From positions 682,001 to 746,000 of the forward strand of contig JAJXRY010000002.1 of assembly GCA_021628825.1 (NCBI GenBank): a stretch of 64,000 nucleotides of DNA. Direction: 5' to 3'. Positions 56,642 to 64,000 of this stretch are shown piece by piece. The number at the start of each line of letters is the position of its first letter. Within the stretch, counting starts at the first letter, position 1. A program made the translations under genes and the position numbers. The stretch comes from Lachnospiraceae bacterium. Lineage in GTDB: Bacteria; Bacillota; Clostridia; Lachnospirales; Lachnospiraceae. The notes under the pieces were generated by a model. It was not told the origin of the DNA. It made no database searches and saw only the letters and a list, made by a program, of their open reading frames with translations.

Positions 56642-57354
56642 ATGAAATGCCTGATTATCATCCCGGCATACAATGAAGCCGCGAATATTGAGAAAGTCAT
56701 TAACAATATTGTACAGAATTATCCACAGTATGACTATGTGATTATTAATGACGGTTCTACGGATAAGACTGCGGAAGTCTGTGCCAATGCAGGGTATCAG
56801 GTACTGAATCTTCCCATTAATATGGGGATCGGAGGTGCGGTACAGACCGGATATCGGTACGCGAAGAAGAACAATTATGATGCTGCTGTCCAAATTGATG
56901 GGGACGGACAACATGATGTGGCTTTTTTGGAAGACATGCTGAAGTTACTGGAGACAGGAGAGGCAGATGTCGTAATTGGTTCCCGTTTTTGTACAGAGAG
57001 AGGGATTTCAGTCATCTCAGATCCGCAGGGTGGGAATCCGATTCTTAAGTATTCTTGCCCGGATTCTGACAGGAGTACAGATCCGGGATATCACCAGCGG
57101 TTACCGGGTAGTGAACCGGAGATTTATTGAAATCTATGCAAATGATTATCCGGCGGACTATCCGGAACCGGAGGCTATGATTATTGCAGCCGTCTATGGC
57201 GGGAGCATTAAGGAATACCCGGTGATTATGAGAGAGAGAGAGAATGGGACAAGCTCTATTACTTTCAAAAAAAGTCCGTATATTATATGATAAAAAGTAA
57301 CGTTGGCTATGCTTGTAAGAAGACTTAGCTTTGGATTTAGGGAGAGAAAAATGA
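56642..57354 (+). CDS. GT2 polyprenol-phosphate sugar synthase-like transferase (frameshifts)
   Basis: C-L-I-I-I-P-A-Y-N-E-A, I-N-D-G-S-T-D-K-T and Q-I-D-G-D-G-Q-H-D (DXD plus QH) are the signature of DPM1-like GT2 enzymes that charge a polyprenyl phosphate. D-I-T-S-G-Y-R is also present. Breaks are near 56985 (T5), 57028 and 57270 (A7), and an A5 near 57294. A T-G-A overlapping the ATG of the next gene (57352-57354) is the likely stop. The DUF2304 gene after it is a usual companion. Confidence 0.85.
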
Positions 57355-57733
57355 TACCTGCGACACTTAGAATCGTTTTATCAGTAGCAGTTATCTGCTA
57401 TTTTATCATTATTTTTGTATTATTTGAAAAAAAGAATGTTGGAGCTTCGCTATACATTAATCTGGCTGGCAGCCGGGCTATGTATGGGAATTATGGTTTT
57501 CTTCCCCAGCCTTCTGATTGATTTTTATTCATCTCCTGGGAATAGAAAGCAATATGAATGGGGTGTTTATTCTATGCTTTTGCTTTTTATTATTGCTATT
57601 TTTAATGATGTTAACAGCAATTGTGTCCAGATTTGCAATGAAGGTTAGAATATTGATACAGGAAATCAGCATGTTAGAGAAAAGAATCAGGGAATTGGAG
57701 AATCAGATAAACGATGAAAAAAATGGCAATTGA
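57351..57733 (+). CDS. DUF2304 family small membrane protein (frameshifts)
   Basis: About 127 residues with three membrane segments (L-R-I-V-L-S-V-A-V-I-C-Y-F at the N-terminus), a P-S-L-L-I-D block and a C-terminal coiled coil rich in E, K and R (residues about 95-125). This is the DUF2304 layout, often encoded after a DPM1-like GT2. Breaks are at the A6 near 57427 and near 57530. It may hold the GT2 protein at the membrane. Its end overlaps the next start by 20 bases. Confidence 0.8.
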
Positions 57734-58819
57734 TTTGTTGTGGCTCCGTCCGGGAGGCGTAGGAGGGACGGAAAGTTATATCCGAAATCTCCTGGATGGC
57801 TGGATGAACCTGTCAGAAGCCTTTGATTTTACGCTGCTGGTATCAAAGGATAATGCAGAAACGTTTCGCAAATATGAATCCGATCAGAGATTTCATCTGC
57901 TTGTCGCAGATGTAAATTCAAAAAGGAATTGCCCATAGAATCATCTGGCAGAATCTTCATCAGAACAGATTCCTGCGTAAAAACGGATTTACCAGATGCT
58001 TCGAACCGGTGTACTGCAAGCCATGGTTTAACGGAGGAATTCAATATACCTGTGTTATTCATGATCTTCAGGCATGCCATTATCCACAATATCATCCATT
58101 ACATGAAGTACTTTATTCCAAACTGTGCTGGCAGGTGGATGCATGGAATGCCAGGAAGATTATAGTGATATCAAATTGGGTAAAGACAGACATTGAGAAG
58201 AGATACCACAGAAAGGATGTAGAGGTTATTTACAACCCAATTCTGATTAAGAAGGATCATCTTGCTGACTTTGCCGTCTTACGGGAACGATATGGAATCG
58301 AGGAAAAAAACAGTTTTTTTATACAGTAAGCCAGATGATTCCGCACAAGAACTTAATTACATTAATTAAAGTAATGAAAAGGATCAAAGAGCAGGAAAAA
58401 AAGAGCTTCCCTCAAAGCTTCTAATCAGCGGAATCAGTGGAAATGCTTCAGGTGAGCTTATTCATGAAATAGAGCAATGTGGATTGAAAGAGAATGTTAT
58501 TCTTACAGGTTATATTAAGGAAGAGGAGAGAAACTCCCTGTATAAGAATTGCCACAGCTTTCTTTTTCCAAGTGTCTTTGAAGGTTTCGGAATGCCGCCG
58601 GTAGAGGCAATGTTATTTGGAACAAAGGTGATTACAACCAAATGTACGTCTATTCCTGAAGTGACACAGAATAAGGCACTTTATGTAGATGATCCATACA
58701 GCGTTGATGATTGGATAAAAATGATCCGGTCAAAGGAAGAAATGGGAAGGTTGGATGAGGGTGTTTATGCTCCGGATAAAATTGCGAAGGAGTATTTAGA
58801 TACGTTATGCAATTCATAA
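57714..58819 (+). CDS. GT4 glycosyltransferase (frameshifts)
   Basis: The start M-A-I-D-L-L-W-L-R-P-G-G-V-G-G-T-E is the GT4 glycine loop and E-G-F-G-M-P-P-V-E is EX7E, both typical of mannosyl/rhamnosyl GT4 enzymes. Y-T-V-S-Q-M-I-P-H-K-N-L is also conserved. Breaks are near 57920 (A5), 58308 (A6, T7) and 58400 (A5). The protein would be about 365 residues. Confidence 0.85.
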
Positions 58820-59011
58820 TGAGTTTACCAATTCAGATATGGACGAGAAGATTTAATCAGTCACATTAATTATGTTATTTCTCGCTTGGGGATCTGGAGT
58901 TGTAATATAGTTATATATTGTTTTTTCCTATTCGAAGTAATATACTTTTATATGAAAATCAGGAAAACTTGACTTAGTAATTGCTATTGAGGACTGGAAA
59001 GGGAATGGAAT
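58820..59011. other. 192-base AT-rich intergenic stretch
   Basis: No gene is visible. TATA-like boxes near 58900-58925 have no well-placed -35 element, and TTGACT near 58968 has no -10 box at the usual distance. From here to the end the sequence is clearly AT-richer than the central operons, so it may be a junction between clusters of different origin. Confidence 0.4.
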
Positions 59012-59950
59012 ATGTATTCAATTGTAATACCTTGCTATAAGTCATCTGAGACGATAGAGACAGTTGTTACAGAAACAGCAAAAGAGATGGACAAGATGGG
59101 GAGGTCTAATTATGAATTTGTTTTTAGTAAATGATTGTTCTCCGGATGAAGGTGCAACGATAAAAAAACTTATTGAAATGTCTCAAAAAAATATGGCTAT
59201 GTAAGGGTTATAGACCTTGCAAAAAATTCTGGGCAACACAATGCAATGATGGCAGGATTAAGGGCAGCGGGTGGAGATGTGTTCATAAGTATGGATGATG
59301 ATATGCAGACACGGCCCACAGAACTTGGTAAGATGTTTGCAGCCTTTGATGAGGGGTATGATGTTGTATACGGTGCGTATCCAGTGAAGAAAGAGAGTTT
59401 ATTTCGTAGATTTGGTTCATGGGTTAATAAAATGTGTGCGGTAATCTTTTTAGATAGACCGAAGGAATTACGAACATCAAGCTTTTGGATTATTCGGAAA
59501 TATGTTAGAGATAATATCATATCCTATAAGGGAAGCCGAACATATTTACTTGGACTGATATTAAGAGCAACTTCGAATATTACACAAGTTGAAGTGGGAC
59601 ACTATGAAAGACAGGTAGGTACATCCGGGTATACATTCAGAACATTATTACGGTTATGGAGCAATATAATAGGATTTACAGTAAAACCTCTTCGATTGGC
59701 AACGCAGACAGGAATGCTCATTTCAGGTTCTTCTGTAATATTTGCAATAGCGATTTTTGTCAGGAAATTAGTGCATCCTTCTATAGACCCGGGGTGGTCA
59801 TCTTTGATGGTAGCGATATTCTTTTCATTAGGAGTTGAATTATTCTTTATAGGGATGATAGGAGAGTATATCGGTAGAACGTATATGAGCATTAATAGGG
59901 AGCCGCAGTATGTGATCCGGGCAAAATATAATTTTGATATAGAAAAATGA
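59012..59950 (+). CDS. GtrB/ArnC-like GT2 with two C-terminal membrane segments (frameshifts)
   Basis: V-I-P-C-Y-K-S-S at the start, V-N-D-C-S-P-D-E and M-D-D-D-M-Q-T-R-P (DXD) are the GT2 core. G-S-R-T-Y-L-L-G, then two membrane segments and G-E-Y-I-G-R-T-Y near the end are typical of GtrB/ArnC-type polyprenyl-phosphate glycosyltransferases. AAAGGGA upstream supports the ATG at 59012. Breaks are near 59126 and 59190. It would make a lipid-linked monosaccharide for an external transferase. Confidence 0.85.
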
Positions 59951-59982
59951 TTTAGTAGCATGTAGAAGAGATTCAGATGTAA

Positions 59983-60009
59983 AAGAGCAGATGAGGAGAA
60001 GAGCAGATG
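59983..60009 (+). repeat. 11-base direct repeat at the ATP-grasp start codon
   Basis: AAGAGCAGATG occurs at 59983-59993 and again at 59999-60009, a 16-base period. The second copy contains the start codon at 60007. The first copy contains an ATG in another frame. It looks like a small local duplication of the translation start region. Confidence 0.6.
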
Positions 60010-61194
60010 GCAAGGATTATGGTGATTGCTGGTGGATTATGGCAGTGTCCAATTGTAAAGACAGCAAAAGAGATGGGACATTATGTATTGTGTAGCAATT
60101 TGTATGAAGATTCACCTGCTTTTGAATATGCAGATGAATATAGGGTGGCAAATGTTCTTGATAAAGATATGAACTTGAAAAATCGCACAGGAATTTAAAC
60201 CAGATGCGGTGCTGACGGATCAAACGGATATAGCTGTTCCAACTGTGGCATATATATCGGAAAAAAACTTGGACTTAAAGGGATTGGAATTGAAACAGCA
60301 AATCGTTTTTACTAATAAATATTTGATGCGTGAATATGCTTCAAAAGTTGGAATACCCATACCGGAATATAGGCTTTGCCATACAGTAAATGAAGCCATA
60401 CAATTTCTAGATCATTATTCAATAGCGATTATAAAACCGATTGACAGCCAATCAAGCAGGGGTATACATATTGTAAGATCAAAAAGAGATATTGAAAAAA
60501 ATATTATAAAGATTGCGTTCAATATTCTAATGCTGAAGAGGCAATCCTGATTGAAGAGTATATTGAAGGAACTGAATTTACCGTAGATGGAGTAAAAACG
60601 TCATCAGAATATGTAATTACAGCCATATCTGAAAAAGAACATTATAGATATAATCCCAATGTTGCAAATCGCCTTTTCTTTGCAGACAATAATGAAAGAT
60701 ACGATTATGATAGACTTCGTAAGGAGAATGCTGAAATGATAGCTGCAATGGGATTGCCGTTTGGGCTAACACATACAGAATATAAATGCAGAAACGGACA
60801 GTTTTATCTTATAGAGACAGCAGCCAGAGGAGGGGGGACAAAGATATCTTCAGATATAACAAGGTTGGTTTCGGGGATTGATTGTAATAAATTATATCTG
60901 AGTATGCTTACTAATGGATCAGAAACTATTATAAGAAATAAACATTACAAATGTGCAGTTCTTGGCTTTTTTGATTTTGAATATGGAATGGTTACATCTA
61001 TAGAGGGAGTAGAAGAGGCACTTTCGTTTAAATGGGTACATGATTTGAAACTTGAGATAAATGTTGGCGATATAATAGGAGAAGCTAAGGATGATCGTGC
61101 ACGGTGTGGCTATTATATTTTATTTGCTGATTCCAAGGAGGAATTGGAGAATAGAGAAGGGCGTTTAAAAAGAAACGATAAGGGTGGTAACTAA
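60007..61194 (+). CDS. ATP-grasp ligase (frameshifts)
   Basis: R-I-M-V-I-A-G-G-L-W-Q at the N-terminus, A-I-I-K-P-I-D-S-Q-S-S-R-G in the ATP-binding domain and F-Y-L-I-E-T-A-A-R-G-G-G (metal-binding region) identify a PurK/CarB-type ATP-grasp enzyme of about 395 residues. It would join a carboxylic acid to an amine or other nucleophile. It is unrelated in detail to the ATP-grasp gene at 1166. Breaks are near 60178 and 60500-60530. It is directly followed by an RraA-like gene. Confidence 0.8.
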
Positions 61195-61197
61195 GTA

Positions 61198-61847
61198 ATG
61201 GATATCATAGAAAAAAATAATTGATTATATTCAGACAAATAAGGTGTCAACTACGGAAGTGGCTGACTGCCTTGGAAAAACAGGGGTTCTTCCCAATATT
61301 TATCCTGTAAACAGACAGCAGTTTGCCGTAGGAAGAGTTAAATGGATATATGCTTATAATGAGAGTAATTGGGATGTACATGTACAAGTAAGGGATGTAC
61401 AGAAAGGAGATATAGTTTATATTGAGTGTTTTGATTGTAAGGATCGGGCGATTATAGGTGAGCTTGTTTCCAAATTTATCATTTTATATAGAAGAGGTGC
61501 TGCGATAGTAACCAATGGAAGGATGAGAGATGCTCATAAGCTAATAAAGGAGAAATATCCCATTTGGTGTACGGGTTTTTTTCACCTGTAGGTTGTTTTA
61601 ATATCCAAAATGCTGATCCCTTTGATGATAATATCATTAAGACAAGAAAAAAACAGATATTGATGGAGCAGTTATGGTTTGTGATGATTCAGGAGTTGTG
61701 CTAATACCCAGAAGCCAGCTTACAGAAGAATTTTATCATAAACTTGAAGCAATAGAAGAACAGGAAGACATTTGGTTTGATTGTATTGATAGAAGAAAAT
61801 GGGACACGTTTGATACAGTATGTTTAAAAAAATACAGAGACTTATAA
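61198..61847 (+). CDS. RraA/HMG-aldolase family protein (frameshifts)
   Basis: The block G-A-A-I-V-T-N-G-R-M-R-D with its Arg-Asp pair, then W-C-T-G-F-S-P, is the conserved core of the RraA-like fold, which includes RNase E regulator RraA and 4-hydroxy-4-methyl-2-oxoglutarate aldolase. Enzyme members bind a divalent metal and a 2-oxo acid. The N-terminal part I-D-Y-I-Q-T-N-K-V-S-T-T-E-V-A-D-C-L-G-K fits the usual start. Breaks are near 61211 (A7), 61578 (T7) and 61650 (A6). Its end overlaps the flippase start by 28 bases. A role in making a non-sugar decoration is inference. Confidence 0.75.
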
Positions 61848-63225
61848 AAGCATTCAGCAAGCAGGAATATGCAAGAGCAAGTATCTATTATGTTATAGCC
61901 AACATTATTGGTCAGGGTATAGTGCTTATCAGTTCAGCCTTTTTTACCAGAATGATGAGTAAAGAAGATTATGGACTTGTAAGCACATATTCTACATGGG
62001 TACTTGTTCTTAATACTTTTATATGCTTGAATTTGTTTATATCTGTCAGAACTGCATATGTGGACTTTTTACGATGATTATGATAATTACAATTCATCCG
62101 TTCTTACACTCAGTATTCTTAGTGGTATTATAATAACGATAATAATTGTGACCATAACTCAGCTATTTGATATGCAGGTTGGAATAGAAGAGGTTCTATT
62201 AGCCTGCATTCAGGCAGTGGCGTTGAATGTTATTAATTATATGCTTGCGATACAGTCAATGAAAAATGAATATAAACAGCGCACATTTATGATGATAGCC
62301 CCGAATTGGACTCATACTATTCTGTCGATTGTACTGATGTTGATATTTGTTGGGAATCTGTATATGGCTAAAATAGTAGGAAATGTAGTGGGCTTGACTG
62401 TTTTTGGAATAATGTGCACAGTTGTATTATTTCGTAAGGCATCACCAAGAATTATACCGAACTACTGGAAATATTCCCTCAAGATATCAGTTCCCTCCAT
62501 ATTCAATACATTATCGGATTTGCTACTGATGCAAAGTGATCGTTTAATGTTGACTACTATGGTGGGGGCAGCGGAAACGGCAGAATATTCTGTCATATAT
62601 AATGTGAGCTCTATAATTATTGCAGTATATCAAGCCATAAATGGGGCATGGCTGCCATGGTTCTTTGCCAAGGTAAAGAATAATGGGAGAGGGATATCAA
62701 AAAGATGCCAAAAAGAGTTATATGTTGATATTTACCGTATTTTTCATGTGGCATGATGACGATATCTCCTGAACTTGTAAAAAAATTATTTCGCCAAAAA
62801 AACTACTGGAAAGGAATTATTTATGTTGCACCAATAGTAATAGCATCATATTTAGTTTTTTTATGTATACTTTTTCGTCGTACCTGCTTTATATGAAGCG
62901 AACGTTGCGAATAGCTGTAAATACACTTATAGCGGCTTCGTTAAATGTTTGGATGAATATTTTATTAATTCCACGCTATAAAGCAGTAGGTGCTGCGATG
63001 GCGACGGTCATTGCGTATACAGTATTATTTATTTTGCATTTGATCGCTATACTGGAGGAAGGAAAACAGTTTTTTAACTTCAAGTGTATGTGGATTAATA
63101 TTGCAAGCATTATAGCATTTGGGATTATATTTTATTTAGTAAAAGATATATGGGTACTTAGATATATGGCATTTATATTGTTTTGCACTGGTTATATATC
63201 TGATAAGTGGAAGAAAGATGATTAA
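61820..63225 (+). CDS. Wzx-type flippase (third copy, frameshifts)
   Basis: About twelve membrane segments and the N-terminal pattern R-A-S-I-Y-Y-V-I-A-N-I-I-G-Q-G are typical of MOP-family polysaccharide flippases. Breaks are near 62068, 62690, 62745 and 62855. It is AT-rich and different from the other two Wzx-like proteins. The stop is followed by AGGAGG and the methyltransferase gene. Confidence 0.85.
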
Positions 63226-63246
63226 AGAATTCATAGGAGGTATCAG

Positions 63247-63921
63247 GTGAGACTAAAGGATATAAAAAAGGTGGGGACATATTTATGGCGGAGTGTAAAG
63301 AACCCATTATCAAAGCAGAGTAGGGCAGCATTAGGCAGATATGGAAGGGAGTTTTTTTGCTCTGTTATTTGAAAAGGTACATGGATTAGATTTTTACGAT
63401 GGTCTATCAGTGTGACAGTAACGAACATAACAACAATTATTCTAAATCACCAAAGAGGGTTTTAATGAAAGTTTTTGAGGATATAGACTTTAACTCAGCA
63501 CATAGTTTTTTAGATATGGGATGCGGTAAAGGATATGTAATGACGGTTGCGTCTGAATATTCATTTGAAAAATGTGGGTGGAGTGGAATATACTAAGGAG
63601 TTATGCGATATTTGTAGAAATAATCTGAGTATATTAAAGCTAGATAAGGTTAAAGTTTATAACTGTGATGCAAAAAGAGTTTGAAGAATATAGTGATTAT
63701 GATGTTTTCTACTTTTGCAATCCGTTTGATGAGACTATTTTTGTCGGTTGTCGCTCAGAAGATTATAGAGAGTCATTCGGATAAAAAATGCTGGATATAT
63801 TATTTGAATCCTCATCAGAAGGAACGGCAGAGAGCAATAACAGACGCGGGATTTAGACTTAAAAAGACTATTAAAGATAAGAGAGAGAAGTATTTTTGAT
63901 ATTAATGTGTATGAAAGTTGA
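63247..63921 (+). CDS. Class I SAM-dependent methyltransferase (frameshifts)
   Basis: AGGAGG at 63235-63240 sets the GTG at 63247. F-L-D-M-G-C-G-K-G-Y is the SAM-binding motif I, and F-Y-F-C-N-P-F is a motif-IV-like N-P-F block. A likely role is O-methylation of a sugar. Breaks are near 63354 (T7), 63405, 63578 and 63672; a T5 near 63894 read as four extends the end to a TGA at 63919-63921. The corrected length is about 220 residues. Confidence 0.8.
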
Positions 63922-63928
63922 GGAATAA

Positions 63929-64000
63929 ATGATGGATGCTTATATAGCCAGTGTACCAGTACATTTACTTACGGCTTTGCAAATGATAAAAACAGAAAAA
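63929..64000 (+). CDS. Start of a further gene, cut by window end
   Basis: TGAGGAATAA precedes ATG codons at 63929 and 63932. Only 24 residues are visible (A-Y-I-A-S-V-P-V-H-L-L-T-A). The I-x-S-x-P-x-H-L-L pattern recalls the N-terminus of capsule sialyl/glycosyltransferases of the GT52 type, but this is too short to name. Confidence 0.4.
   Translation, partial: MMDAYIASVPVHLLTALQMIKTEK

Noticed and set aside
1..64000. CRISPR arrays, tRNA or rRNA genes, insertion sequences, integrase or phage genes
   Set aside because: No regular repeat-spacer array, cloverleaf with CCA end, or transposase/integrase motif was noticed on reading, although a dedicated search could not be run.

Overview
The window looks like one very large surface-polysaccharide (capsule/exopolysaccharide) super-locus from a low-to-middle GC Gram-positive bacterium, most likely a gut Clostridia of the Lachnospiraceae type. 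The reasons are strong AGGAGG-type ribosome binding sites with frequent GTG/TTG starts, tightly packed and mostly + strand genes, and gene families typical of such loci (PglC/WcaJ primers, GT4/GT2/GT11 transferases, Wzx/Wzy, MBOAT/SGNH pairs, TagA/WecG, DUF2142, DUF2304, DUF5672). No rRNA, tRNA, CRISPR array, integrase or insertion sequence was recognised. The species call is inference only.

Layout. (1) 1-2166: tail of an upstream operon with a DegT/EpsN-type aminotransferase, a PglC/EpsL-type primer and an ATP-grasp ligase. It ends at a bidirectional terminator shared with a minus-strand GT4 gene (2234-3325). (2) 3326-3721: the only long non-coding gap, holding inverted repeats and a clear sigma-A promoter. 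(3) 3722-21647: a TviB/TviC pair (UDP-GlcNAc to UDP-GalNAc uronate), four GT4 enzymes, two AsnB-type glutamine amidotransferases that could amidate the uronic acid, an MBOAT/SGNH acyltransferase pair, two GT11 fucosyltransferases and a GT2, closed by a terminator. Two strong RNA hairpins sit between the membrane protein gene and tviC. (4) 21674-25254: a new promoter, a PglK/MsbA-like ABC flippase, a DUF5672 protein and a GT17-like transferase. (5) 25258-33812: a WcaJ-type primer, GT4, two GT2, a pyruvyltransferase with an Asn-rich insert, a Wzx flippase and a GH88/105-like hydrolase. (6) 33802-45634: a second MBOAT/SGNH pair, a third GT11, two Wzy-like membrane proteins, an FdtB/FdtA-like pair for a 3-amino-3,6-dideoxyhexose, more transferases and a LbH acetyltransferase. 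(7) 45639-58819: a TagA/WecG-GT4 fusion reading frame, a Wzy-like protein fused to an unfamiliar C-terminal domain, GT2, a second Wzx, a possible fucosyltransferase, large membrane proteins (DUF2142 and a GT-C enzyme), GT2, DUF2304 and GT4. (8) 58820-64000, AT-richer: a GtrB/ArnC-like GT2, an ATP-grasp enzyme next to an RraA-like protein, a third Wzx, a methyltransferase and the start of a further gene.

One property dominates the reading: most genes are interrupted by small indels, nearly always in homopolymer runs. Runs of seven T or A repeatedly need to be five, and runs of five often need to be four, for conserved motifs to be restored. I read these as uncorrected long-read consensus errors rather than true pseudogenes, and give each gene as one reconstructed feature with the break points named.

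Together the genes encode nucleotide-sugar synthesis, priming on undecaprenyl phosphate, chain assembly, decoration (amidation, acylation, pyruvylation, methylation, fucosylation), flipping and polymerisation. Two or three primers, four flippases and three polymerase-like proteins are too many for one polymer, so the region probably holds several adjacent or recombined clusters.
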